From CAVUAT01 sp963848045 (GTDB lineage: Bacteria; Actinomycetota; Thermoleophilia; Solirubrobacterales; 70-9), in the NCBI GenBank assembly GCA_963848045.1, contig CAWKCC010000002.1:62001-126000 (forward strand): a DNA stretch of 64,000 nt, read 5' to 3'. Under the pieces are notes generated by a model. It saw nothing but the letters and a program-made list of their open reading frames with translations, had not been told where the DNA came from and searched no databases. The position numbers were made by a program, and so were the translations under genes. Shown one piece after another: positions 8,916 to 17,792 of the stretch (position 1 is the first letter of the stretch; each line of letters begins with the position of its first letter).

Positions 8916-10016
8916 ATGAAGGTGCTGATCGCAGGCGCGGCCGGGATGCTCGGCACCGACGTCACCGCGGTCGCGCGCGGGCAGGGCCACGAGGTGGTCG
9001 CGCTTGATCGCGACGAGCTCGACATCACCGACCCGAGGCGGGTCGAGCGCGTGATCAGGCGCCATCGCCCCGCAGCCGTCATCAACTGCGCCGCATGGAC
9101 CGACGTCGACGCCGCCGAGGAGCATGAGAAGGAGGCCGAGATCGTCAACGGGGAGGGCGCCCACTTCCTGGCCGACGCGGCCGCCAAGCTCGATGCCAAG
9201 GTGCTCTACGTCTCCACCGACTACGTCTTCGACGGAGCCAAGAAGGGCCCCTACACCGAGTCCGACGAGCCCGACCCGATCAACGCCTACGGCCGCACCA
9301 AGCTGGCCGGCGAGCGGGCGACGGCCCTGGTCACCAAGCGCAGCTTCATCGTCCGCACCTCGTGGCTCTTCGGGCCCCACGGCGGCAACTTCGTCGAGAC
9401 GATGCTGCGGCTCGGCGAAGGGGGCGGGCCGGTGGTCGTGGTCCACGACCAGGTCGGCTGCCCGACCTACACCGGCCACCTGGCCAACGGGCTGGTGCGG
9501 CTGATCGAGACCGAGGCCTTCGGCGTCCACCACATGGCAGGGCGCGGCAGCTGCTCCTGGTACGAGTTCGCCTTGGAGGTATTCCGCCAGTCGGGGGTGA
9601 TCACCCGCGTGATGGCGACGACCACGGACATGATGGAGCGACCGGCCAGGCGCCCCGAGAACTCCGTGCTCGGCAGCGGTCGCGAGGCCCCGATCGAGCT
9701 TCCCGACTGGCAGCGGGGCCTGGCCGACTACCTCGCCCGCCGCGACCAGCCCGACACCGAGGAGCAGCCGCCCACCCGCCGCGCCGGCAGCACCGCCCAC
9801 CGCCAGCCGGCGCTCGACCTTCACCCGTCCGAACCGCCGAGCGAAACCTCAGCATCCCCTACCCCCGCATCGCAACCCGGCATGCCCGGAAGCGAAGCCG
9901 AGGACATGCCGGATGGTGACGAAGGCGAAGCGGAGGACATGCCGATTGATGGCGGCGAAGCTGAGGACATGCCGGATGGTGCCGAAGGCGAAGCCGTGAA
10001 CCGGGACGACGAATGA
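8916..10016 (+). CDS. rmlD: dTDP-4-dehydrorhamnose reductase with repeat-derived acidic tail
   Basis: Residues 1 to ~285 are a standard RmlD, an NAD(P)H-dependent extended SDR making dTDP-L-rhamnose: GAAGMLG for nucleotide binding, STDYVFDG, and YGRTK for the catalytic Tyr/Lys. The family usually ends near residue 285-300. Here about 75 further residues follow, first Pro/Thr/Arg-rich, then acidic repeats of the type GEAEDMP. The repeat shares sequence and reading frame with an insertion in the Lhr helicase (see 12238-12300). The tail is probably disordered. The gene starts 16 bases after rmlA and its stop overlaps the rmlB start (ATGA). Confidence 0.9.
   Translation: MKVLIAGAAGMLGTDVTAVARGQGHEVVALDRDELDITDPRRVERVIRRHRPAAVINCAAWTDVDAAEEHEKEAEIVNGEGAHFLADAAAKLDAKVLYVSTDYVFDGAKKGPYTESDEPDPINAYGRTKLAGERATALVTKRSFIVRTSWLFGPHGGNFVETMLRLGEGGGPVVVVHDQVGCPTYTGHLANGLVRLIETEAFGVHHMAGRGSCSWYEFALEVFRQSGVITRVMATTTDMMERPARRPENSVLGSGREAPIELPDWQRGLADYLARRDQPDTEEQPPTRRAGSTAHRQPALDLHPSEPPSETSASPTPASQPGMPGSEAEDMPDGDEGEAEDMPIDGGEAEDMPDGAEGEAVNRDDE
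9846..10007 (+). repeat. Dispersed in-frame coding repeat, rmlD copy with tandem cores
   Basis: From 9846 the DNA matches the Lhr copy (CTCAGCATCCCC ... GCATCGCAACC ... GCGAAGCCGAG) over about 65 bases. The core GCGAAGC then recurs at 9892, 9925, 9955 and 9988, spaced 33, 30 and 33 bases, keeping frame. CCGGCATG at 9877 can pair with CATGCCGG at 9906, so hairpins are possible. Confidence 0.65.
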
Positions 10017-11011
10017 GACTGCTCGTCGCCGGCGGGGCCGGCTTCATCGGCTCCAACTACGTCCGCCTCCGCCTGGAGCGTCACCCCGAGGACTCCGTGC
10101 GCGTGCTCGACAAGCTCACCTATGCCGGCCGGCGGGAGAACCTCGAAGGCCTGCCCGAGCAGCGGCTCGAGTTCGTCCAGGGCGACATCACCGACCGTGA
10201 GGCCGCCCGCGCCGCCGTCGAAGGCTGCGACGCGGTCGTCAACTTCGCCGCCGAGTCACACGTGGACCGCTCGATCGAATCGCCGGGGGAGTTCATCAAC
10301 ACCGACGTCTACGGCACCTACGTGCTGCTCGACGCGACCCGCGAGGCGGGCGTCCGCCACCTGCAGGTCTCGACCGACGAGGTCTACGGTGACCTCGACC
10401 GTGGCTCGGCGACCGAGGACTCTCCGCTCGAGCCCTCGTCCCCTTACGCGGCCTCCAAGGCCGGAGGCGACCTGCTCGTCTCGGCCTTCGCGCGCACCTA
10501 CGGCGCCGAGGCCCTGATCATCCGCGCCTCGAACAACTACGGGCCGCGCCAGCATCCCGAGAAGCTGATCCCGCTCTGCGTCCTCAATGCCCTGGCCGGG
10601 GACCGCCTGCCGGTCTACGGCGACGGCATGCAGGTTCGCAACTGGCTCTACGTCGAGGATTGCTGCTCCGCGATCGACACGGTGCTCGCGCGGGGCGAGC
10701 CCGCGCGCGTCTACAACGTCGGCGGCCCCGACGAGCTCCCCAACATGGAGGTGGTGAGGCGGATCCTCGAGCTGACGGGGCGCGACGAGTCGCTGATCGA
10801 GCACGTCACCGACCGGGCCGGGCATGACCGCCGCTACTCGCTGTCCTCCGTAAAGCTGACCGAGCTCGGCTGGAAGGCAGAGGTGCGCTTCGACGAGGGA
10901 CTCGAGCGGACGGTCGAGTGGTACCGGGAGAACGAGGACTGGTGGCAGCCGATCCGCTCCGGCGAGTACCGCGCCTACTACGAGCGGCACTACGGCAGGA
11001 CGATCGCGTGA
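10013..11011 (+). CDS. rmlB: dTDP-glucose 4,6-dehydratase
   Basis: The 332-residue enzyme converts dTDP-glucose to dTDP-4-keto-6-deoxyglucose with bound NAD. It has GGAGFIGSNYVR at the N-terminus (Rossmann), FAAESHVDRSI, STDEVYGD carrying the catalytic Asp/Glu pair, and SPYAASKAGGD with the catalytic YxxxK. Length and motifs are normal for RmlB. It overlaps rmlD by 4 bases at its start and rmlC by 4 at its end (GTGA), a sign of translational coupling. Confidence 0.95.
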   Translation: MRLLVAGGAGFIGSNYVRLRLERHPEDSVRVLDKLTYAGRRENLEGLPEQRLEFVQGDITDREAARAAVEGCDAVVNFAAESHVDRSIESPGEFINTDVYGTYVLLDATREAGVRHLQVSTDEVYGDLDRGSATEDSPLEPSSPYAASKAGGDLLVSAFARTYGAEALIIRASNNYGPRQHPEKLIPLCVLNALAGDRLPVYGDGMQVRNWLYVEDCCSAIDTVLARGEPARVYNVGGPDELPNMEVVRRILELTGRDESLIEHVTDRAGHDRRYSLSSVKLTELGWKAEVRFDEGLERTVEWYRENEDWWQPIRSGEYRAYYERHYGRTIA

Positions 11012-11550
11012 GCTTCCGGCGGCTCCCGACCGACCTCGAGGACGTCGTGCTGATCGAGCCCGACGTCCACGGCGACGAGCGCGGCTTTCTGGTCGAGACC
11101 TTCCGCGAGGCCGAGCTGGCCGAACTCGGCATCGAGGTACGTTTCGTGCAGGACAACCACAGCCGCTCGCGCGGACCCGTGTTGCGCGGCATCCACCTGC
11201 AGCGCGGCCAGGCGAAGCTGGTGCGCTGTCCGCGCGGGCGCATCTGGGACGTGGCGGTGGACCTGCGCCCGGACTCCCCAACCTTCCGGCGCTGGGAGGC
11301 TCACGAGCTCGACGGCGAGCGCCACCGTCAGCTCTTCATCCCCGCCGGCTTCGGTCACGGCTTCTGCCTGCTCAGCGACGAGGCCGACGTTCTCTACCGC
11401 CTCTCCAGCTACTACGACCCCGCCCTGGAGTCGGGCGTCGCCTGGGACGACCCCGAGCTGGGTATCGAATGGCCGATCTCAGACCCGGTCCTCTCCCAGC
11501 GCGATCGCGCAGCCCCGCCCCTGGCCGAGGTCGCCGCTTCCCTGGCCTGA
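11008..11550 (+). CDS. rmlC: dTDP-4-dehydrorhamnose 3,5-epimerase
   Basis: The 180-residue cupin epimerises the 4-keto sugar between RmlB and RmlD. The GTG at 11008 overlaps the rmlB stop and gives the expected N-terminus. RGFLVETF, the catalytic His in LRGIHLQ, IPAGFGHGFC and the Tyr region LYRLSSYYDP are all present. It closes the rmlA-D-B-C cluster, so a complete dTDP-L-rhamnose pathway is encoded together. In actinobacteria this donor feeds the cell-wall linker or surface glycans; the use here is not shown. Confidence 0.93.
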   Translation: MSFRRLPTDLEDVVLIEPDVHGDERGFLVETFREAELAELGIEVRFVQDNHSRSRGPVLRGIHLQRGQAKLVRCPRGRIWDVAVDLRPDSPTFRRWEAHELDGERHRQLFIPAGFGHGFCLLSDEADVLYRLSSYYDPALESGVAWDDPELGIEWPISDPVLSQRDRAAPPLAEVAASLA

Positions 11551-11621
11551 GCGCCGCCCGCGTCGAGCGCTGCTTCCGAGGACGCTCGCGGCCGGCACGG
11601 GCCCCCACCCGGGGCCATCTG

Positions 11622-11627
11622 TATGGT
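11622..11627 (+). promoter_or_regulatory. Putative -10 element of the Lhr gene, TATGGT
   Basis: TATGGT ends 7 bases before an in-frame TTG at 11635. The upstream ATG (11623) overlaps the hexamer itself, which argues that the TTG is the leaderless start. Confidence 0.45.
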
Positions 11628-11634
11628 CGTTAGT

Positions 11635-14600
11635 TTGGCCACCAGCACGCCCGCAACCGCGAAGGCACCCCTGGAGCCGTTCTCGAAGCCGGTCCGCAAG
11701 TGGTTCGAGGACTCCTTCGAGGCGCCCACCCCCGCCCAGGCGCGAGGCTGGCCGGCGATCGCCTCGGGCGAGCACACCCTGATCTGCGCCCCGACCGGAT
11801 CCGGCAAGACGCTTGCGGCCTTTCTCTGGGGCATCGACAGGCTCGCCCGCGCTCCCGAGCGCCTCGGCTCGGGCGTGCGCATCGTCTACATCTCCCCGCT
11901 GAAGGCCCTCTCGTATGACATCGAGCGCAACCTGCGCGCTCCCCTGGCGGGGATCGACGCGCCGATCTCGGTCGCTCTGCGCACCGGCGACACCCCCCAG
12001 TCCCAGCGGCGCTCGATGCGCAAGACGCCTCCCGACATCCTGATCACCACCCCGGAGTCGCTGTACCTGATGATCAGCTCGGGAGCTCGCGAGATCCTCA
12101 CAGGCGTCGAGGCCGTGATCGTCGACGAGATCCACGCCGTGGCCCCGTCCAAGCGCGGCTCCCACCTGATGCTCACCCTCGAGCGCCTCGACCACCTCGC
12201 CCGCCTCGAACACCTGCCGTCCCCGGGACCCCGCGGAGCCTCAGCATCCCCCCCGTCTGCGTCGCAACCGCATATCCCCGCAGGCGAAGCCGAGAAGATG
12301 GGCTTTGCCGACATCCAGCGGATCGGCCTCTCGGCCACACAGCGGCCCTTGGAGCGAATCGGGCGGTTCCTGGCGGGAAGCGGGCGGCAGTGCACGATCG
12401 TCGACGCGAGCAAGCCGAAGGACCTCGACCTGGAGATCGTGGTTCCGGTCGAGGACATGACCGAGCCCGACGCGCACGTCGAGAAGCGGCGCGACGGCGG
12501 GGACTCCGGGCTCACGCATCCACCCGGACTCGAGGAATCGCCGCAGCGGATAGACCCGGGACCGATCGAGGCCTCGCTGGACCCTGCCACCAACACGCGC
12601 TCGATCTGGCCGGCGATCTATCCGAAGCTGCTGGAGCTGGTGCAAGAGCACACCTCGACGATCGTGTTCGTCAACAACCGCCGCGGCGCCGAGCGCATCG
12701 CCAAGCGCCTCAACGAGATGGCCAACGCCGAGCCGGAGGAGGACGTCGCGGCAGGCGAAGCCGAGAAGACGGGCAATGATGTGGTGGAGATCGCCCGGGC
12801 CCACCACGGCTCCCTCTCCCACGAGGAGCGGGCGCTGGTCGAGGAGATGCTCAAGTCCGGGCAGCTGCCCTGCCTGGTCGCGACCTCCTCCCTGGAGCTC
12901 GGGATCGACATGGGGGCGATCGACCTCGTGGTGCAGATCGAGTCGCCGAAGTCGGTGACCCGAGGCCTGCAGCGGGTAGGCCGCGCCGGCCACTCGCTCG
13001 GCGAGACCTCGAAGGGGCGGATCTTCCCGAAGTTCCGCTCGGACCTGCTCGAATGCGCGGTGGTCGCGCGGCTGATGCGCCGCGGCGAGATCGAGGAGAC
13101 AGTGATCCCTCGCAACCCGCTCGATGTGCTGGCCCAGCACCTGGTCTCGATGGCGGCGCTGGACGAGTGGGACGTGGACGAGGTCGAGCGGCTGATCAAC
13201 TCGGCCGAGCCGTTCCGCGAGCTCTCGCGGGAGCAACTCGAGAACGTGCTCGACATGCTCGATGGGCGCTACCCCTCCGAGCGCTTCGCGGAGCTGCGGC
13301 CCCGGATCGTCTGGGACCGCACCAAGGGCACGATGCGGGGACGCCCCGGCGCCCGGCAGCTCGCGATCGCCAACGCGGGCACGATCCCCGACCGCGGCCT
13401 CTACGGCGTGCACCTGCCCGACGGACGGCGGGTCGGCGAGCTCGACGAGGAGATGGTCTACGAGGCGCGACCGGGGCAGACGTTCCTGCTGGGCGCCACC
13501 ACCTGGCGCATCGAGGACATCACCCGCGACCGGGTGATCGTCACGCCTGCGCCGGGGGTCCCCGGAGCCGTGCCCTTCTGGCGCGGCGACGGCATCGGGC
13601 GCCCGGCCGAGCTCGGCAAGGCGATCGGCGCCTTCGCGCGCGAGGCGGTCAATGCCGATCCCGAGCAGCTGGCCGAGGAGAACGACCTGGACGAGCTCGC
13701 CGCCCGCAACCTCGTCAGCTACCTGACCGAGCAGCAGGCCGCGACCCGCGTCGTGCCCTCCGACGAGAACATCGTGGTGGAGCGCTTCCGCGACGAGATC
13801 GGCGACTGGCGCCTCTGCGTGCTCTCGCCCTTCGGCGGCAGGGTGCACGCGGCCTGGGGCCTGGCGCTGTCGGCCAAGATCCGCGACGAGCGCGAGCTGG
13901 AGGCCGACGCGATCTGGTCGGACGACGGCATCGTGGTGCACCTGCCCGACGCCGACGAGCCTCCAGCCGCGGACATGGTGATGCTCGAGCCCGACGAGCT
14001 CGAGGACCTGGTGGTCGGCGAGCTGGCGGGCTCGGCGCTGTTCGGCGCCCGCTTTCGAGAAAACGCGTCTCGCTCGCTGCTGATCCCGCGAGCCTGGCCA
14101 GGCAAGCGCACGCCGCTCTGGCAGCAGCGGCTGAAGTCGCAGAGCCTGCTCGAGGTGGCGCGTGACTTCCCGCGCTTCCCCGTGATCCTCGAGACCTACC
14201 GCGAGGTGCTGCGCGACGTGCTCGACCTGCCCTCGCTCGAGGGCCTGCTGCGCGACCTGCACTCCCGCCGGATCACGATGGTCGAGGTCGAGACGCCGAC
14301 GGCGTCGCCCTTCGCCTCGTCGCTTCTGTTCGACTACGTCGCCACCTACATGTACGAGGGCGACACGCCCAACGCCGAGAGGCGGGCGGCGGCGCTGGCG
14401 CTCGATCGCGACCTGCTGCGCGAGCTGCTCGGCCAGGAGGAGTTGCGCGAGCTGATCGACCCCGAGGCGCTGATCGAGGTGGAGCAATCGTTGCAGCAGC
14501 TCTCCGAGCACGGCAGGGCCAAGGACCGTGACGCCCTGCAGCAGGTGCTGCGCCGGCTCGGTGACCTGACGCCCGACGAGGCGGCCCGGCGGGTCACCGA

Positions 14601-16239
14601 GGGCTACTCGGCCGAGTCGATGCTCGGGAAGCTGCTCACCGAGCGGCGCGCCGCCAAGGTCCGGGTGGCCGGCGAGGAGCGCTTCATCGCAGCCGAGGAC
14701 GCGGGCCTATACCGCGACGCGCTCGGCGTGCCGCCTCCGGCGGGCCTGCCCGAGAGCTTCCTGGAGCCGGTGCAGGACGCGATGCTCTCGCTGGTGCGCA
14801 GATACGCAGCAAGTCACGGGCCCTTCCCGACCGCCCAGCTCGCCCGTCGCTACAGCGTCGACCCGCTGCCCGCCCTGCGCGCGTTGGAGTCCTCGGGCGA
14901 GCTGGTGCGCGGCGAGCTGCTGCCCGGCGGGACCGAGCGCGAATGGTGCGACGCCGACGTGCTGCGCCGCGTGCGCCGCGCGAGCCTGGCGCGCTTGCGC
15001 AAGGAGGTCGAGGCCGCCGACCGCTCGCAGCTGGCCCGCTTCCTGCCGAGTTGGCAGAACGTGGACGCGCACCGGGCCAGCGGTGCGGGCCCCGACCGGC
15101 TGCGCGAGGCGCTGGTGGCGCTGCAGGGAGTCGCGCTGACTCCCCGGACCTGGGAGCGTGACGTGCTGCCCCGCCGCCTGGGCACCTACAGCCCCGGCTG
15201 GCTCGACGAGCTCTGCACCAGTGGCGAGCTGGTCTGGATCGGCGCGGGGGCACTGGGCCGTAGCGACGGCAAGGTCGCGCTCTACTTCCGCGAGGACGTG
15301 CACATCGCGGGGCCGCCGCCGGCCAATGCCAAACTCGAGGCACCCAGCGGCGATCTCCACGACGCGATTCGCGCGACGCTGGCCTCCGGGCCCAGCTTCT
15401 GGCTCGACCTGCTCGATCTCGAGGGCAGCTCCGAGGAGCTGCACGAGGCGCTCTGGGATCTCGCCTGGTCCGGTGAGGTCACCAACGACGGCTTCGCCCC
15501 GCTGCGGGCGCCGAGGCTGCGGGCTGCCCAGCAACGCCAGCGGGGCGGGCGCCGCTTCGCCCGGCGGCGGGCGGCCGCCGTGGGGACGGTGCTCGGCCGC
15601 TGGTCGCTGACCGCGCCCCTCTTCCGGGATGCGCCCCCGGCGGGACCGCGCCTGCGCGCCCAGGCCGAGCTGATGCTCGAGCGCCACGGGATCGTCACCC
15701 GCGAGACCGCGATCGCGGAGGGCATCCCCGGAGGCTTCGCGGCCGTCTACGGCGAGCTGCAGAACCTCGAGCTGCTGGGGACGGCCCGTCGCGGCTACTT
15801 CGTGGAGGGCCTCGGCGGTGCGCAGTTCGCGCTGCCCGGGGCGGTCGAGCGGCTGCGGAGCCTGCCGCGTGCCGACGACGAGCTGCTGATCCTCGCGGCC
15901 ACCGACCCGGCCAACCCCTACGGCGCCACGCTCGCCTGGCCCAAGCTGGACAACGGCGGCCGCCGCCCGGCGAGAACCGCCAACGCCTATGTGGCGCTGC
16001 GCGACGGCGTGCCGCTGCTCTACGTCGAGCGTGGCGGGCGGGGCATCCTGCGGCTCACCCGAATCGAGGGGGACGAGCTCTCCGCGGCGCTGGCCGAGCT
16101 GGCGAGCGCGGCGCGCGACGGGCTGATCGAGAAGCTGGCGATCGAGCGCCTCGACGGCGAGCCCGTGATTGGCACCGGCATGGAGCAGGCCCTGGTGGAC
16201 GCCGGCTTCAGGCGCCAGCCACGCCGGCTGGTCGCCTGA
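11635..16239 (+). CDS. lhr: Lhr-family ATP-dependent DNA helicase with in-frame insertions
   Basis: About 1534 residues, the length of full Lhr proteins: an SF2 motor plus the long C-terminal Lhr extension. Seen: Walker A APTGSGKT (Lys58), motif II DEIH (164-167), motif III GLSATQRPLE, FVNNRR, TSSLELGIDMG and the motif VI region QRVGRAGH. Lhr is a 3'-5' translocase that unwinds RNA:DNA hybrids and is tied to DNA repair, which fits the Fpg/Nei gene next door. Oddities are a repeat insertion at residues ~202-223, a second AGEAEK copy at ~372-381 and a longer insert near 290-320. The start may be TTG 11635 or ATG 11623. Confidence 0.9.
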   Translation: MATSTPATAKAPLEPFSKPVRKWFEDSFEAPTPAQARGWPAIASGEHTLICAPTGSGKTLAAFLWGIDRLARAPERLGSGVRIVYISPLKALSYDIERNLRAPLAGIDAPISVALRTGDTPQSQRRSMRKTPPDILITTPESLYLMISSGAREILTGVEAVIVDEIHAVAPSKRGSHLMLTLERLDHLARLEHLPSPGPRGASASPPSASQPHIPAGEAEKMGFADIQRIGLSATQRPLERIGRFLAGSGRQCTIVDASKPKDLDLEIVVPVEDMTEPDAHVEKRRDGGDSGLTHPPGLEESPQRIDPGPIEASLDPATNTRSIWPAIYPKLLELVQEHTSTIVFVNNRRGAERIAKRLNEMANAEPEEDVAAGEAEKTGNDVVEIARAHHGSLSHEERALVEEMLKSGQLPCLVATSSLELGIDMGAIDLVVQIESPKSVTRGLQRVGRAGHSLGETSKGRIFPKFRSDLLECAVVARLMRRGEIEETVIPRNPLDVLAQHLVSMAALDEWDVDEVERLINSAEPFRELSREQLENVLDMLDGRYPSERFAELRPRIVWDRTKGTMRGRPGARQLAIANAGTIPDRGLYGVHLPDGRRVGELDEEMVYEARPGQTFLLGATTWRIEDITRDRVIVTPAPGVPGAVPFWRGDGIGRPAELGKAIGAFAREAVNADPEQLAEENDLDELAARNLVSYLTEQQAATRVVPSDENIVVERFRDEIGDWRLCVLSPFGGRVHAAWGLALSAKIRDERELEADAIWSDDGIVVHLPDADEPPAADMVMLEPDELEDLVVGELAGSALFGARFRENASRSLLIPRAWPGKRTPLWQQRLKSQSLLEVARDFPRFPVILETYREVLRDVLDLPSLEGLLRDLHSRRITMVEVETPTASPFASSLLFDYVATYMYEGDTPNAERRAAALALDRDLLRELLGQEELRELIDPEALIEVEQSLQQLSEHGRAKDRDALQQVLRRLGDLTPDEAARRVTEGYSAESMLGKLLTERRAAKVRVAGEERFIAAEDAGLYRDALGVPPPAGLPESFLEPVQDAMLSLVRRYAASHGPFPTAQLARRYSVDPLPALRALESSGELVRGELLPGGTEREWCDADVLRRVRRASLARLRKEVEAADRSQLARFLPSWQNVDAHRASGAGPDRLREALVALQGVALTPRTWERDVLPRRLGTYSPGWLDELCTSGELVWIGAGALGRSDGKVALYFREDVHIAGPPPANAKLEAPSGDLHDAIRATLASGPSFWLDLLDLEGSSEELHEALWDLAWSGEVTNDGFAPLRAPRLRAAQQRQRGGRRFARRRAAAVGTVLGRWSLTAPLFRDAPPAGPRLRAQAELMLERHGIVTRETAIAEGIPGGFAAVYGELQNLELLGTARRGYFVEGLGGAQFALPGAVERLRSLPRADDELLILAATDPANPYGATLAWPKLDNGGRRPARTANAYVALRDGVPLLYVERGGRGILRLTRIEGDELSAALAELASAARDGLIEKLAIERLDGEPVIGTGMEQALVDAGFRRQPRRLVA
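12238..12300 (+). repeat. Dispersed in-frame coding repeat, first Lhr copy
   Basis: GCCTCAGCATCCC at 12238, GCGTCGCAACC and GCAGGCGAAGCCGAGAAG match the rmlD copy at 9846-9910, in the same reading frame (ASASP..SASQP..PAGEAEKM against TSASP..ASQP..PGSEAEDM). It interrupts the helicase between motif II and motif III, where Lhr proteins normally run straight into RIGLSATQRP. Confidence 0.65.
12751..12774 (+). repeat. Dispersed in-frame coding repeat, second Lhr copy (core only)
   Basis: GCAGGCGAAGCCGAGAAGA at 12751 and the following bases repeat the 3' end of the copy at 12238-12300 with one mismatch over 24 bases, again read as AGEAEK. It sits just before the conserved ARAHHGSLS. Confidence 0.55.
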
Positions 16240-16275
16240 CGGCGCCACGACGCCATCGCCCGGCTCTCGGCCACC

Positions 16276-16281
16276 TAGGCT
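16276..16281 (+). promoter_or_regulatory. Putative -10 element, TAGGCT
   Basis: TAGGCT ends 6 bases before the GTG at 16288, so a leaderless transcript starting on the GTG is expected. Confidence 0.6.
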
Positions 16282-16287
16282 TCGAAC

Positions 16288-17055
16288 GTGGCCGAAGGAG
16301 ACTCCATCCTCAGCCTCTCGCGCCGGCTCCAGGAGGCGCTCGGAGGCTCCGCCGTGACGGTGCGCTGCCCCGGGCCGAGGCGGCCGCAGGGCCGGGCGCC
16401 GGGTCAGCTGGAGGGCCGCACCGTGCTGCGGGCGGAGAGCCGTGGCAAGCACCTGCTTCTCCATTTCTCCGGCGGGCTGGTGCTGCACAGCCACCTCGGG
16501 ATGAGGGGCAGCTGGCATCTCCACCGCCGGGGCGAGCGCTGGCGCAAGCCGGCGAGCGCCGCCTGGATCGCGCTGGCCGGCGAGCGCACCGAGGCGGTCA
16601 ACTTCAACGGCAGCTCGATGCGGATCGTTCGCGAGGCCGAGCTGGGCCGGGACCCGCGGCTGGCCCACCTGGGGGCGGACATCCTGGGCCAGGAGCTGGC
16701 CCCGGCCGACGGGGCGGCCGCGCTGCTGCGCGCGGGCGCCGGCGCCGAGCTCGGCGAGGCCCTGCTCGATCAGTCCCTGCTCGCCGGCGTCGGCAACATC
16801 TTCAAGAGCGAGGGATGCTTCGCCGCAGGCCTCGACCCCTGGCGGCCACTCGGCGATCTCCGCCTCGACGAGCTGGAGCGGGTGGTCTCGACGACGCGCG
16901 CGCTGATGCTGGAGGCCGCGGCCGACGGGCGCCGGCCCCCTCGCGTCTACCGTCGCGCGGGAATGCCCTGCCCCCGGTGCCGGTCGCCGGTCCGCTCGCG
17001 CCGCCAGGGAGACGCTGCGCGCACGACCTACTGGTGCCCCCGCTGCCAGGCGTAG
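16288..17055 (+). CDS. Fpg/Nei-family DNA glycosylase with N-terminal Ala
   Basis: This 255-residue base-excision enzyme has the family layout: N-terminal catalytic domain, helix-two-turn-helix (LLAGVGNIFKSE) and a C-terminal zinc finger (CPRC, 16 residues, CPRC). The beta-hairpin Lys (SRGKHLLLHF, Lys54) and the finger Arg (ARTTYWCPRCQ) are present. The start is MAEGD instead of MPEGD: the catalytic N-terminal proline is alanine. The GTG start is supported by the -10 six bases upstream. It follows the Lhr helicase closely, suggesting a repair neighbourhood. Whether it is a lyase or only a monofunctional glycosylase is open. Confidence 0.85.
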   Translation: MAEGDSILSLSRRLQEALGGSAVTVRCPGPRRPQGRAPGQLEGRTVLRAESRGKHLLLHFSGGLVLHSHLGMRGSWHLHRRGERWRKPASAAWIALAGERTEAVNFNGSSMRIVREAELGRDPRLAHLGADILGQELAPADGAAALLRAGAGAELGEALLDQSLLAGVGNIFKSEGCFAAGLDPWRPLGDLRLDELERVVSTTRALMLEAAADGRRPPRVYRRAGMPCPRCRSPVRSRRQGDAARTTYWCPRCQA

Positions 17056-17075
17056 CGCCCCAGGCCGAGGCCAGG

Positions 17076-17081
17076 GATACT
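17076..17081 (+). promoter_or_regulatory. Putative -10 element, GATACT
   Basis: GATACT ends 8 bases before the ATG at 17090, matching the short -10 to start distance of the neighbouring genes. Confidence 0.45.
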
Positions 17082-17089
17082 TAGCCGGG

Positions 17090-17773
17090 ATGAGCGATGT
17101 GACCGATCTGCTGGGGCAGGTGCCGCTGTTCTCCGAGCTCTCGAGCTCAGAGCTGGAGAGCATCGGGCAGGTAGCGGTCCCCCGCAGCTACCCGCGAAAC
17201 ACCCGCGTATTCCACGAGGGCGACGCCGGTGACGCCTGCTACATCATCCGCAGCGGCAACTGCCGGGTGACCCGCGAGCATCCCGACGGGCGTGCGATCA
17301 CGCTGGCCAACCTCGGCCCCGGGGCTATCTTCGGCGAGCTCGCGATGCTCGACGGCGAGGCGCGCTCGGCCAGCGTCGAGGCGACCGATGACACCGAGCT
17401 GCTGGCGCTGCCCGCATCGGAGATCAGGGCCCTGATCCGCCGCCACCCCGAGACGGCCGAGAAGCTGGTCGTGGCCCTGACCCGGCGCCTGCGCGAGGCC
17501 AACGAGCGCCTCACGCGACAGTCGTTCCAAACCGTCCCGAGCCGCGTCGCCGGAGTGCTCAACCAGCTGCTCGCCGAGGAGACGCTGAGTCCGGAGATGC
17601 GCGACGGCGTCACGATCCGCCTGCGCCAGTCCGACCTCGCGCAGCTCGCCGGCACCTCGCGGGAGAGCGTCAGCCGCTTCCTCGCAACGCTCGAGCGGGC
17701 CGGGGTGGTCGAGGTCGGCAGGGCGAGGGTCACGGTTCTGCATCCCGAGCGACTCGACGCCTACATCTTCTGA
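17090..17773 (+). CDS. Crp/Fnr-family transcriptional regulator
   Basis: The 227-residue protein has an N-terminal cyclic-nucleotide-binding beta barrel (residues ~10-125) with GAIFGELAMLDGEARSASV as the phosphate-binding cassette, then a long helix and a Crp-type winged helix (SDLAQLAGTSRESVSRFLAT, near 180-210). The GE...R.A pattern keeps the Glu and Arg used to bind cAMP. No Fe-S cysteine cluster of the FNR type is seen. Its regulon is unknown; no obvious Crp site lies next to it. It heads a same-strand group with pcm and the ASCH gene. Confidence 0.88.
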   Translation: MSDVTDLLGQVPLFSELSSSELESIGQVAVPRSYPRNTRVFHEGDAGDACYIIRSGNCRVTREHPDGRAITLANLGPGAIFGELAMLDGEARSASVEATDDTELLALPASEIRALIRRHPETAEKLVVALTRRLREANERLTRQSFQTVPSRVAGVLNQLLAEETLSPEMRDGVTIRLRQSDLAQLAGTSRESVSRFLATLERAGVVEVGRARVTVLHPERLDAYIF

Positions 17774-17792
17774 TGCCCCCGGCCGCAAGCTG

